NCBI RefSeq assembly: GCF_004300825.1
Contig: NZ_CP036250.1
Location: forward strand, 1,054,001 to 1,118,000
DNA from: Egicoccus halophilus
GTDB taxonomy: Bacteria > Actinomycetota > Nitriliruptoria > Nitriliruptorales > Nitriliruptoraceae
Length of the DNA: 64,000 nt
Direction of reading: 5' to 3'
Part shown: positions 52,683 through 61,182 of the stretch, piece by piece
Layout of the letters: every line of letters starts with the position of its first letter
Numbering within the stretch: position 1 is the stretch's first letter
Position numbers and translations under genes: made by a program
Notes under the pieces: generated by a model
What the model was told of the DNA's origin: nothing
Databases searched by the model: none
Seen by the model: only the letters and a program-made list of their open reading frames with translations

Positions 52683-52706
52683 GTCGGACGAAAACGTTTC
52701 CGACCG
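52683..52706 (+). promoter_or_regulatory. LacI-like dyad upstream of transketolase
   Basis: A dyad centred at 52695/52696 contains AAACGTTT and extends over 52685-52706, with 9 of 11 positions paired, including CGG and CCG ends. It lies 38 nt before the tkt start. The AACGTT core is the same as in the two LacI sites of the sugar operon, but the flanks differ, so a different regulator is more likely. Confidence 0.5.
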
Positions 52707-52743
52707 GTCCGTGACCATCCTGTCGCCCCACCCCGGAGCACGC

Positions 52744-54741
52744 ATGTCCGCCGAACTCGCCCAGCGGTCCATCGACACCGTCCGCACCCTGGCCATGGAC
52801 GCCGTCCAACAGGCGAACTCCGGGCACCCCGGGATGCCGATGGGGTGCGCACCGATGGCGTACGTGCTGTTCAACGAGGTGATGCGGCTCGACCCGACCC
52901 AGGTCGACTGGCCCGACCGCGACCGTTTCGTGCTCTCCGCCGGGCACGGGTCGATGCTGCTGTACGCCGCGCTGCACCTGGCCGGCTTCGCGCGTCCGAA
53001 CCTCGACGACCTGCAGCACTTCCGCCAGTGGGGTTCGCCGACGGCGGGGCACCCGGAGAACTTCCTGCTCGACGCGGTCGAGACCACGACCGGCCCGCTC
53101 GGTCAGGGCGTGGCCAACGGCATCGGGATGGCGCTGGCCGCCGAGCGGCTCGCCGCCGAGTTCAACCGGCCCGGGCACGAGATCGTCGACCACCGGGTCT
53201 ACGGCATCGTCTCCGACGGTGACCTGATGGAGGGTGTCGCCGCCGAGGCCGCCTCGCTCGCCGGCCACCTGCGGCTCGGTCGCCTCACCTACCTCTACGA
53301 CGACAACGCCATCACCATCGACGGCCGCACCGAGATCGCCTTCACCGAGGACGTGCTGGCCCGCTTCGACGCCTACGGCTGGCACACCCAGCGGGTCGAG
53401 GACGTCACCGATCTCGACGCGCTGCGGGCCGCGATCGCGGCCGCGGACGCCGACGAGCGTCCGTCGTTGATCGCCGTGCGGACCGTCATCGGTCACGGGG
53501 CGCCCAACAAGGCCGGGACGTCCAAGGCCCACGGTTCCCCGCTGGGCCCCGACGAGATCGCCGCGACCAAGCAGGCCATGGGCTGGGACCTGGAGCCGTT
53601 CACCGTCCCCGACGACGTGCGCGACCACCTCGACCTGTCCGAGCGTGGCCGCGAGCGCCGCGAGGCCTGGGAGCAGCGCTTCGCCGCGTACCGCGAGGCG
53701 CACCCGGAACTGGCCGACGAGTTCGAGCGGCGCGTCGTGCGCGGTGAGCTGCCGGCGGACTGGACCGACGCGTTGCCGACGCTGGACGACAAGGCGGCCA
53801 CCCGCCAGCACTCCGGCGCGGTGATCAACGCGATCGCCGAGCGGGTCCCGGAGCTGTTCGGCGGATCGGCCGACCTCGCGGCGTCCAACAACACCGACGT
53901 CGAGGGCGGCGGGGACTTCAGCGCCACCGACCGCACCGGTCGCAACGTCCGGTTCGGGGTGCGCGAGCACGCGATGGCGTCGATCGCCAACGGCATGGCA
54001 CTGCACGGCGGGGTGATCCCCTACGTCGCCACCTTCCTGATCTTCACCGACTACTGCCGGCCGGCGATCCGCCTCTCGGCGTTGATGCAGCAGCGGGTCG
54101 TCTACGTGATGACCCACGACTCGATCGGCCTGGGTGAGGACGGCCCCACCCACCAGCCGGTCGAGCACCTGCCGGCGCTGCGGGCGATCCCGGGCCTGAC
54201 GGTGCTGCGGCCCGCCGACGGCGCCGAGACCGTCGCCGCCTGGAAGCTGGCGCTCGAGCACGACGGCCCGAGCGTGCTGGCGCTGACGCGGCAGGGCCTG
54301 CCGCCGCTGGGGGACCGGCCCGAGGGTGCGGTCGAGCGCGGCGCCTACGTGCTGCGTGACGTGCACCCCGACGGCGACGAGGGCGCCGACCCGCAGGTGG
54401 TGCTGATCGGCACCGGCTCCGAGGTGCAGCTGTGCCTCGGCGCGGCCGAGCAGTTGGCGGCCGACGGCGTGGCCGCCCGGGTCGTGTCGATGCCGTCGTG
54501 GGAGCGCTTCGCGGCCCAGGACCAGGCCTACCGCGACGAGGTGCTGCCGCCGCAGGTGCGGGCCCGGGTCGCGGTCGAGGCCGCCGCCGGCTTCGGCTGG
54601 GAACGCTGGGTCGGCGACGCCGGCGTGATCGTCGCCATGGAACGCTTCGGGGCCTCCGCACCCGCCGAGAAGCTGTTCGAGGTGTTCGGCTTCACGGTCG
54701 AGCACGTCACCGAGGTCGCCCGCGGTCTGTTGCGGGCGTGA
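52744..54741 (+). CDS. tkt: Transketolase
   Basis: A 665-residue TPP enzyme of the pentose phosphate pathway. Signatures include [71 protein letters not shown] (TPP motif), [21 protein letters not shown] and [19 protein letters not shown]. It is the full family length. ATG 52744 follows CCGGAGCACGC. It is divergent from malic enzyme. A 9-bp hairpin (54750-54758 with 54774-54782) just past the stop probably terminates it within the convergent gene's 3' end. Confidence 0.96.
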   Translation: MSAELAQRSIDTVRTLAMDAVQQANSGHPGMPMGCAPMAYVLFNEVMRLDPTQVDWPDRDRFVLSAGHGSMLLYAALHLAGFARPNLDDLQHFRQWGSPTAGHPENFLLDAVETTTGPLGQGVANGIGMALAAERLAAEFNRPGHEIVDHRVYGIVSDGDLMEGVAAEAASLAGHLRLGRLTYLYDDNAITIDGRTEIAFTEDVLARFDAYGWHTQRVEDVTDLDALRAAIAAADADERPSLIAVRTVIGHGAPNKAGTSKAHGSPLGPDEIAATKQAMGWDLEPFTVPDDVRDHLDLSERGRERREAWEQRFAAYREAHPELADEFERRVVRGELPADWTDALPTLDDKAATRQHSGAVINAIAERVPELFGGSADLAASNNTDVEGGGDFSATDRTGRNVRFGVREHAMASIANGMALHGGVIPYVATFLIFTDYCRPAIRLSALMQQRVVYVMTHDSIGLGEDGPTHQPVEHLPALRAIPGLTVLRPADGAETVAAWKLALEHDGPSVLALTRQGLPPLGDRPEGAVERGAYVLRDVHPDGDEGADPQVVLIGTGSEVQLCLGAAEQLAADGVAARVVSMPSWERFAAQDQAYRDEVLPPQVRARVAVEAAAGFGWERWVGDAGVIVAMERFGASAPAEKLFEVFGFTVEHVTEVARGLLRA

Positions 54742-54745
54742 GTCG

Positions 54746-55225
54746 TCAACGGCCGGCCGGGTCCGAGCGACGCGGCCGGCCGCGTCCGAGGCGTTCGCGC
54801 AGGCGCTCGCGTGCGGGGGGCGCCGTACCGGTCGCGTGGGCGCCCGCCCGGGCGCGCCCGGAGGACGAGCGCTTCTGGCCTCGGCCGCGGCCCTCGGCCA
54901 GGGCGAGGTTGGCCTGCTCGGCCCGACGGGCACGCACGAACCAGTGACGACCGACCAGGCCGAGCATGGTCGTGCCGATGAGCGCGTTGACGAGCATGGC
55001 CTGCCAGCCGTCCACGACGCCGATCGCGCCGATGGCGGCACCGCAGACCCATGCCCACCGCCACAGGCGCATCTGCCGCCGGGCGAGGACGACCGCCAGC
55101 GGGGCGTGCTTGCGCTTGTCGACCGCCACGCCCCGGTTCACGGCCCGCACGACGGCCCGCCGCTCGCTCAACGGCAGCGCGGCGAACCGGCGACGGTGCT
55201 CGGCCGCGTCGGGGATCTTGACCAT
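54746..55225 (-). CDS. Small membrane protein with basic C-terminus
   Basis: A 159-residue protein. A charged N-terminal region with RRFAALPLSERRAVVRAVNRG precedes two hydrophobic segments (residues about 58-75 and 78-95). The last 60 residues are strongly Arg-rich (GRGRGQKRSSSGRARAG). I recognise no family. A basic tail of this type may bind nucleic acid or phospholipid; that is speculation. It ends 4 nt from the tkt stop. Confidence 0.65.
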   Translation of the reverse strand: MVKIPDAAEHRRRFAALPLSERRAVVRAVNRGVAVDKRKHAPLAVVLARRQMRLWRWAWVCGAAIGAIGVVDGWQAMLVNALIGTTMLGLVGRHWFVRARRAEQANLALAEGRGRGQKRSSSGRARAGAHATGTAPPARERLRERLGRGRPRRSDPAGR

Positions 55226-55331
55226 CTGCTGCCTCGTCGCTGTCGGGACGCCCGGGGGCGGGAGCGTACGGATCCACGCGACCGCACGTCTCGAACCCCT
55301 CCGCGAGCCCCCGCACGACGAGGAAGCTTCC

Positions 55332-55829
55332 TTGCGACGTCCGCGCCCCGATCCCGTCGGTCCCGGCCAGGAATCGGTCTGGGACTACCCACGCCCGCCG
55401 GTCCTCGACCCGAGCGAGGAGCACGTGGTCGTCACGCACGCCGGACGAATCGTCGCCGACAGCCGGCGGGCGCTGCGGGTGTGCGAGACCTCCCATCCAC
55501 CCGTCTACTACCTGCCACCCCACGACGTCGACCGGACGTGCCTGGCGCCCTCGGCGGCGCGGAGCTGGTGCGAGTACAAGGGGCAGGCCGCCTACGCGGA
55601 CCTCGTCGTCGGGGACGAACGACTGCCCCAGGTGTGCTGGTGGTACCCCCAGCCGACCGCGGCCTTCCGGCGACTCGCCGACCATCTCGCCTTCTACCCG
55701 CAACGGGTCGAGCGGATCACGGTCGACGGCGAGACCGTCCGGGCCGTCGAGGGCGACTTCTACGGCGGCTGGATCACCTCGCGCGTCGTCGGACCGTTCA
55801 AGGGAGGTCCGGGCACGCTCGGGTGGTGA
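55332..55829 (+). CDS. DUF427-domain protein
   Basis: A 165-residue protein starting at TTG 55332, with GAGGAAG 5 nt upstream. It has the DUF427 beta-rich fold: VVVTHAGRIVADSRRALRVCETSHPPVYYLPPHDV, then WCEYKGQAAYADLVVGD and VCWWYPQPTAAFRRLADHLAFYPQRVE. The biochemical function of DUF427 is not established. The 55226-55331 and 55830-55978 gaps hold no other gene. Confidence 0.88.
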   Translation: MRRPRPDPVGPGQESVWDYPRPPVLDPSEEHVVVTHAGRIVADSRRALRVCETSHPPVYYLPPHDVDRTCLAPSAARSWCEYKGQAAYADLVVGDERLPQVCWWYPQPTAAFRRLADHLAFYPQRVERITVDGETVRAVEGDFYGGWITSRVVGPFKGGPGTLGW

Positions 55830-55978
55830 ACCCGGGCGGCGGCTGGACGAGCCGTCGACCGGGCGCCGAGGGGCCGCGTCGACGTCGACGCCCTAGGCTC
55901 GTGGTCCAGGTGACGGTCCGACGTGGCCGTCCGGGCGAGGGCCGGTTCCGGCCCTCGACGCGAGCAGAGGAACCCGCC

Positions 55979-56392
55979 GTGTCCGTCGTGAAGATCAACG
56001 TCCTGCAGGTGCCCGAGGGCCGGGGCGAGGTGCTCGAACAGCGCTTCTCCGCCCGTGCCGGTGAGGTGGAGAAGGTCGACGGCTTCGAGTCGTTCGAGCT
56101 GCTGCGCCCGACCGAGGGCTTCGATCGCTACCTCGTCGTCACCCGTTGGCGCGACGAGGAGTCGTTCGAGAACTGGATGAACTCGCAGGCGTTCCAGAAG
56201 GGGCACGCGCAGAGCCAGGGCGAGGCGGCGCGTGCGGAGGCCAGCGAGGGCGGCGGTCACCCCGGCGTCCCCGCCGGCGGTGGGCCGCAGGGAGCCGGCG
56301 GCGGTGCGCCGGGTGGCTCCGGTGGCGGGCCGGCCGCGACGGGATCCGAGCTGTGGCACTTCGACATCGTCACGAGCGCCACGAAGGCCTGA
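55979..56392 (+). CDS. MhuD/IsdG-type heme-degrading monooxygenase
   Basis: A 137-residue ABM-fold protein. VVKINVLQVPEGRGEVLEQRF and ELLRPTEGFDRYLVVTRW align with mycobacterial MhuD. The family triad is present: Asn7, Trp66 (SFENWMNS) and His76 (KGHAQSQ), the last being the expected heme ligand. A Gly/Pro-rich insert (residues about 88-122) separates the core from the closing strand SELWHFDIV. GTG 55979 has AGAGGA upstream. It would release iron from heme in the cytoplasm; no heme uptake genes are near. Confidence 0.85.
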   Translation: MSVVKINVLQVPEGRGEVLEQRFSARAGEVEKVDGFESFELLRPTEGFDRYLVVTRWRDEESFENWMNSQAFQKGHAQSQGEAARAEASEGGGHPGVPAGGGPQGAGGGAPGGSGGGPAATGSELWHFDIVTSATKA

Positions 56393-56414
56393 CGTCGACG
56401 GGGACGCCGGCGGG

Positions 56415-57488
56415 TCAGACGTCCCAGCCGGCGTCCCAGGCGTCGATCTGCCGCAGGACCTGCCTGCGGACGTCCGCCGGGGCGAAGGCGGCGCGCATCG
56501 CGCGGCGCTGCAGGTCGGCCAGTCCCCGTCGGGTGAGCGCCAACAGTCGGCTCGCGATGAGGAGCTCCTCGCTCAGGGTGGTGGCGAAGAACGGCGGGTC
56601 GTCGCTGTTGATGGTGACCGGGACGTCGGCCGCCCACAGGGCCGGCAGCGGATGGGCGTCGAGGTCGGGCACGATCGACAGGGTCACGTTGGAGCTCGGG
56701 CACACCTCGAGCACGACGCCCTCGCGCGCGAGTCGCTCGAGCAGCGACGGGTCCTGCGCGGCGGCGATGCCGTGTCCGATGCGCTGCGCCCCGAGCTCGT
56801 CGAGGGCGGCACGGACGTTGTCGGGGGTGCCGGTCTCGCCGGCATGCACGGCCAGGCCGAGGCCGAGCGTGTCGGCCGCCTCGCGCAGGTGGGCGAACTC
56901 GCGCTCGGGGACCGAACCCTCCACCCCGGTCAGGCCGAGACCGACGATCGGCGCGTCGGCCGCCTCCACGAGTGCGACGGTCCGGTGGCTGGCCTCGACA
57001 CCGAGGTTGCGGACGCTGTCGACGATCAGGCCGACACGGGTGTCGGGGACCTCCGCGAAGCCCTCCCGCAGCGCCTGCCACATCGCGGCCGGCTCCATGC
57101 CGTTGTCGACGAGGGTGAGGGCGGTGAAGGTGGCCTCGGTCCAGCGCACGCCCTGCGCGGCCTGCCCCCGGGCGAAGGCGGCGGCGACCGTGGCCAGATC
57201 GTCGGGCGTCCGCACCTGCCGGGTCGTGGCCAGGAAGGTCGTGACGAAGTGGTCGAAGTCCCGGAAGGGCGACGGATAGCCCAGTTCCCCGTCGTCCCCG
57301 CGGACGACCTCGAGCACCTGCTCGGGGTCCTCGCCGTGTCGGCGGGCGAGGTCCACGGCGGTCGGTGCGGCGATCGAGCCCTCGAGGTGGACGTGCAGTT
57401 CGACCTTCGGCAGGGCCTGCAGGTCGCGGTGGGCCACCTCCGGGCCGGACGCGCCGGACGGGAACGCGGACACGGCCGACTCCTTCAC
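56415..57488 (-). CDS. add: Adenosine deaminase
   Basis: A 357-residue amidohydrolase. Zinc ligands and active-site motifs appear in order: ELHVHLEGS near residue 32, GLGLAVHAGETG, QRIGHGIAA, EVCPSSNVTLS and VTINSDDPPFFATTL. It deaminates adenosine to inosine in purine salvage. GTG 57488 opens the frame; the second GTG at codon 6 is also possible. A hairpin at 57512-57544 lies just upstream. Confidence 0.92.
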   Translation of the reverse strand: MKESAVSAFPSGASGPEVAHRDLQALPKVELHVHLEGSIAAPTAVDLARRHGEDPEQVLEVVRGDDGELGYPSPFRDFDHFVTTFLATTRQVRTPDDLATVAAAFARGQAAQGVRWTEATFTALTLVDNGMEPAAMWQALREGFAEVPDTRVGLIVDSVRNLGVEASHRTVALVEAADAPIVGLGLTGVEGSVPEREFAHLREAADTLGLGLAVHAGETGTPDNVRAALDELGAQRIGHGIAAAQDPSLLERLAREGVVLEVCPSSNVTLSIVPDLDAHPLPALWAADVPVTINSDDPPFFATTLSEELLIASRLLALTRRGLADLQRRAMRAAFAPADVRRQVLRQIDAWDAGWDV

Positions 57489-57511
57489 GGCCGGCGCGGG
57501 TCGTCACGCGG

Positions 57512-57544
57512 CCGACCCGGGACGACGGGCGCCTCCCGGGTCGG
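57512..57544 (-). terminator. Hairpin between the small membrane peptide and adenosine deaminase
   Basis: A perfect 11-bp stem (CCGACCCGGGA, 57512-57522, with its complement 57534-57544) has an 11-nt loop. It lies 30 nt after the peptide gene stop and 24 nt before the add start, so it is either a terminator or a leader hairpin. Confidence 0.6.
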
Positions 57545-57573
57545 GAACGTTACTGCACGGTGCCGGACCCCGG

Positions 57574-57744
57574 TCAGCGCGCCACGGCACCCGGGCGGCC
57601 GGCCGACAGTTCGTCGGTGAGGCTGCGGTGGACCTCCGCACGGGCGTCGTCGGACGCCTCCCGACGGGCGAGCACCGGCAGCAGCACCCCGGTGGCGAAG
57701 GTGGCGGTCGCCAGAACGCCGGCGACCACGAGCAGGTGTTCCAT
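57574..57744 (-). CDS. 56-residue single-pass membrane peptide
   Basis: A short frame from ATG 57744 with GAGGAGCC 5 nt upstream, a strong ribosome binding site. The sequence begins MEHLLVVAGVLATATFATGV, with one hydrophobic helix at residues 3-26, then a charged, amphipathic segment (RREASDDARAEVHRSLTDEL). No family is recognised. Its own hairpin follows. Codon third positions are almost all G/C, consistent with a real gene. The 57745-58035 interval upstream holds no other gene. Confidence 0.65.
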   Translation of the reverse strand: MEHLLVVAGVLATATFATGVLLPVLARREASDDARAEVHRSLTDELSAGRPGAVAR

Positions 57745-58035
57745 GACGGCTCCTCGCGGCTATCGGGCGGAACACGCGCGTCGTGCCGCTCCGAACGACG
57801 TGACGGCGAACCGCGGCGCGAGGTTGCCGTTCGCCCCGTCGGCGCGCGCCCAGCGCTCGATCGCGCGGAGCGCGGATCGGTCCGTCCGCCCGGGCGGCGG
57901 GTGGTGCACGGACACCCTCCGGCGGCGTCGCGCGGGGGCGTCGGCGCCGCTCGGTAGCATCGACGCCGGTGCGCCGCGGACCGGGGACGGTCCTGCGGCG
58001 TGCGCTCGACCACTCGCTGCAGGAGCCGAAGGTCC

Positions 58036-59151
58036 ATGCCGGACACCCACGCCGACGACATCGCCGCGTCGCGCGGCCGCGTCGCGCAACTCGAGTCCGA
58101 CCTCGACATCGCCGGCAAGCGGCAGCGGCTCGAGGAGCTGCAGGAGCTGGCGGGGTCGCCGGGCCTGTGGGACGACCCGGACCGGGCCCGGGGGGTGACC
58201 ACGGAGCTCTCCCGCGTGGAGGGTGACGTGCAACGCTACGACGCGTTGGTGGCCCGCCTCGACGACCTCGAGGTGCTGGACGAGCTCGCGGCCGAGGAGG
58301 GTGACGAGGGCTCGGCCGACGAGGTGGTCGCCGGTCTGCAGGCGGTCGCCGCCGAACTCGACCGGTTCGAGATCGCGACCATGCTCGGTGGCGAGCACGA
58401 CCACGACGACGCCATCGTCTCCATCCACGCCGGCGAAGGCGGTGTGGACGCCATGGACTGGGCGCAGATGCTGCAGCGGATGTACCTGCGCTGGGCGGAG
58501 ACGCGGGGGTTCGACACCGAGGTGTTCGACCAGTCCTACGGCGAGGAGGCGGGGCTGAAGTCGACCACCTTCGAGGTGCGCGGCGCCGACGCCTACGGCT
58601 GGCTCAACGCCGAGCACGGCGTGCACCGGCTGGTCCGCATCAGCCCGTTCGACTCCCAGGCGCGCCGGCAGACGTCGTTCGCGCTGGTGGACGTGGTCCC
58701 GGTCCTGCCGGAGGTCGACGAGGAGGTCGCCGTCCCCGACGAGGACATCCGGGTCGACGTCTACCGCTCGTCGGGTCCTGGCGGTCAGTCGGTCAACACC
58801 ACCGACTCGGCGGTGCGGATCACGCACCTGCCGACCGGCCTGGTCGCGAGCTGTCAGAACGAGAAGTCCCAGCACCAGAACAAGGCGGCCGCGCTGCGCG
58901 TGCTCAAGGCGAAGCTGGCCGAGCTCGAGCGACTCAAGCGCGCCGAACAGCTCGACGAGCTGCGTGGCGCGGTGCAGAACGTCGGGTTCGGCTCGCAGAT
59001 CCGCAGCTACGTGCTGCACCCGTACCAGATGGTCAAGGACCTGCGCTCCGAGCACGAGACCGGCAACGTGCAGTCGGTCCTCGACGGCGACCTCGACGGC
59101 CTCATCGAGGCCGAGTTGCGTCGCCGCGTCCGCGAGGCGCAGGAGGCCTGA
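58036..59151 (+). CDS. prfB: Peptide chain release factor 2
   Basis: A 371-residue class I release factor. The stop-codon-reading SPF tripeptide is in [19 protein letters not shown] near residue 203, and the catalytic GGQ in [19 protein letters not shown] near 251. It releases peptides at UGA and UAA. The gene is one continuous frame with no programmed +1 frameshift site. GGAGCCGAAGG lies just before ATG 58036. The last nine codons, including the stop, are tandemly repeated in the DNA beyond the gene. Confidence 0.96.
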   Translation: MPDTHADDIAASRGRVAQLESDLDIAGKRQRLEELQELAGSPGLWDDPDRARGVTTELSRVEGDVQRYDALVARLDDLEVLDELAAEEGDEGSADEVVAGLQAVAAELDRFEIATMLGGEHDHDDAIVSIHAGEGGVDAMDWAQMLQRMYLRWAETRGFDTEVFDQSYGEEAGLKSTTFEVRGADAYGWLNAEHGVHRLVRISPFDSQARRQTSFALVDVVPVLPEVDEEVAVPDEDIRVDVYRSSGPGGQSVNTTDSAVRITHLPTGLVASCQNEKSQHQNKAAALRVLKAKLAELERLKRAEQLDELRGAVQNVGFGSQIRSYVLHPYQMVKDLRSEHETGNVQSVLDGDLDGLIEAELRRRVREAQEA

Positions 59152-59205
59152 CGCGTCCGCGAGGCGCAGGAGGCCTGACGCGTCCGCGAGGCGCAGGAGG
59201 CCTGA
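59125..59205. repeat. 27-bp triplication of the prfB 3' end, including its stop codon
   Basis: Three exact copies (59125-59151, 59152-59178, 59179-59205) start CGCGTCCGCGAGGCGCAGGA and end in GCCTGA. The first copy is the last nine codons of prfB; the next two are in frame behind the stop and each also ends in TGA. The array therefore places three in-frame stops in series. Confidence 0.97.
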
Positions 59206-59369
59206 CGCGCGTTTCGGGTCCCGCTGAAGGGCGGGCCTTCGATACGCTGCCCGGTCGACCGACGGCCGCCCCCTTGGCGCCGGCCGTCGCCCCGTTCCGT
59301 CGCACCCGATCCGGGCGGCGCCAGCACCTCGTCGACGACGTGCTCGTCGTCCCCGTCGGAGGATCCGTC

Positions 59370-60068
59370 GTGATCACGCTCCGCAACGTCACCAAGACCT
59401 TCAAGCGCGGCGCCGACGACGAGGTCGTGGCACTCGCCGACGTGTCCCTCGAGGTCGCCAAGGGCGAGTTCGTGTTCGTCGTCGGCCCGTCCGGGTCCGG
59501 CAAGTCCACCTTCATGAAGCTGCTCACCCACGAGCAGCGCCCCGACGAGGGTGAGATCTGGGTGGCCGGCAAGAACCTCGGCACCCTGCGCTCGTGGAAG
59601 GTCCCGATGCTGCGTCGCGAGATCGGCTACGTCTTCCAGGACTTCAAGCTGCTCGCGAACAAGACCGTCTACGAGAACGTCGCGTTCGCGATGGAGGTCA
59701 TCGGCAAGCACCGGCGCGAGATCGACCGGCGCGTGCCCGAGGTGCTGGAGCTGGTCGGACTCGACAGCAAGGCGAAGGCTCAGCCGCACGAGCTCTCCGG
59801 TGGCCAGCAGCAGCGGGTCTCGGTCGCCCGGGCGTTCGTCAACCACCCGCGCATCCTGCTCTGCGACGAGCCGACGGGGAACCTCGACCCGTCGACCTCG
59901 GTCGGCATCATGAAGCTGCTCGACCGGATCAACCGCACGGGTGCCACCGTGGTGATGGCGACCCACGACCAGCACATCGTCGACTCGATGCGCCGGCGCG
60001 TCGTCGAGCTCGAGAACGGCGTGGTGGTCCGTGACCAGTCCCGCGGCGTCTACGGCTACGCCGGCTGA
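59370..60068 (+). CDS. ftsE: Cell division ATP-binding protein FtsE
   Basis: A 232-residue ABC ATPase. Walker [10 protein letters not shown] is at residues 39-47, with [15 protein letters not shown] (Q-loop), [15 protein letters not shown] (signature) and [12 protein letters not shown] (Walker B). It drives FtsX to activate wall hydrolases at the septum. GTG 59370 has GGAGGA 6 nt upstream. ftsX follows after 77 nt. Confidence 0.96.
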   Translation: MITLRNVTKTFKRGADDEVVALADVSLEVAKGEFVFVVGPSGSGKSTFMKLLTHEQRPDEGEIWVAGKNLGTLRSWKVPMLRREIGYVFQDFKLLANKTVYENVAFAMEVIGKHRREIDRRVPEVLELVGLDSKAKAQPHELSGGQQQRVSVARAFVNHPRILLCDEPTGNLDPSTSVGIMKLLDRINRTGATVVMATHDQHIVDSMRRRVVELENGVVVRDQSRGVYGYAG

Positions 60069-60145
60069 CGATCCCCGCGTCGACACCGCCCCGGCGGCGG
60101 TCCGGCGCTGCCTGCACGCAAGGCTCGAAGGAACAAGGACAGCGT

Positions 60146-61039
60146 ATGTCCGCGCGTTGGCGCTACATCCTGCAGGAGGCCTTCGTCGGTCTCCGGCGCA
60201 ACCTCATGATGACGGTCGCGGTGATCCTGTCGGTCACCGTCTCGCTGACGCTGCTCGGGGCCAGTCTGTTGCTCTCCGACCAGGTCGAGCTCGCCACCGA
60301 TGACTGGGTCGGTCAGGTCGAGGTGTCGATCTTCCTCTGCGACGGTCGCACCTGCCCGGAGATCACCGACGAGCAGCAGCAGCAGCTGCGCGAGGACCTC
60401 GAGGACCAGCCGGTGGTCGCCGAGGTGTTCTTCGAGTCCAAGCAGGACGCCTACGACCGGTTCGTCGAGCTGTTCCGTGACCAGCCCAACCTCGTCGAGT
60501 CGGTCGACCCGGACGTCCTGCCGGCCTCGTTCCGGGTGCGCCTGGAGAACCCGCAGCTGTTCAACGTCATCGCCGAGCAGTTCGAGGCCTACCCGGGCGT
60601 CGAGGAGATCGTCGACCAGCGTCAGGTGCTCGACCAGTTCCTGCGTTTCACCAACGTGATCCGCAACGCCGCGCTGATCGTCGCGGCGATCCAGCTGGTC
60701 GCGGCCGGGGTGCTGATCGCCAACACGATCCGGGTCGCGGCCTTCGCCCGGCGCGAGCAGACCTCGATCATGAAGCTCGTCGGCGCGAGCAACTGGTACA
60801 TCCGCCTGCCGTTCGTGCTCGAGGGGGTCCTCGCCGGGGTGCTCGGTGCCTTCCTGTCGTGGGGCCTGCTGTACGCCTCGGTGCCCCGCGTCGCCGCCCA
60901 GTTGCGTCGCGACATCGAACTGATGCCCTTCATCGACGCCGCGCACGTCATCGCCGTCGGACCGTGGCTGCTCGCCGCGGGCGTCGGGATCGCGGCGTTC
61001 TCCTCGGTCGTCGCCCTGCGCCGCTTCCTGGACGTCTGA
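60146..61039 (+). CDS. ftsX: Cell division protein FtsX
   Basis: A 297-residue membrane protein. TM1 lies at about 21-44, an extracellular domain of about 120 residues contains a CDGRTC pair of cysteines, and three TM helices occupy about 170-290 (MKLVGASNWYIRLPFVLEG between). It transmits FtsE ATP hydrolysis to an outside hydrolase. AAGGAACAAGGA precedes ATG 60146. The downstream M23 enzyme is the likely partner. Confidence 0.96.
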   Translation: MSARWRYILQEAFVGLRRNLMMTVAVILSVTVSLTLLGASLLLSDQVELATDDWVGQVEVSIFLCDGRTCPEITDEQQQQLREDLEDQPVVAEVFFESKQDAYDRFVELFRDQPNLVESVDPDVLPASFRVRLENPQLFNVIAEQFEAYPGVEEIVDQRQVLDQFLRFTNVIRNAALIVAAIQLVAAGVLIANTIRVAAFARREQTSIMKLVGASNWYIRLPFVLEGVLAGVLGAFLSWGLLYASVPRVAAQLRRDIELMPFIDAAHVIAVGPWLLAAGVGIAAFSSVVALRRFLDV

Positions 61040-61135
61040 CGCCTCGGCCCCGACGGTGTCGTCCGGCGGGCGGGACGTCCGCTCCCCGAGCGGCCGTGGA
61101 CCGGTGGACGCGGTGCCCGGGTGACACGAGGTGTG

Positions 61136-61164
61136 TTGTTGTGCATGCACCCTGGTGTTAGCGT
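61136..61164 (+). promoter_or_regulatory. Candidate promoter of the M23 peptidase gene
   Basis: TTGTTG (61136-61141) and TAGCGT (61159-61164) are separated by 17 nt, 19 nt before the ATG. This AT-richer stretch stands out and would allow expression independent of ftsEX with a short leader. Confidence 0.5.
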
Positions 61165-61182
61165 GCCCGGTCGTCCAGTGGA

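Noticed and set aside
58000-58120. Programmed +1 frameshift in prfB
   Set aside because: The gene is one continuous frame from ATG 58036, and no internal UGA or CUUUGA slip site is present.
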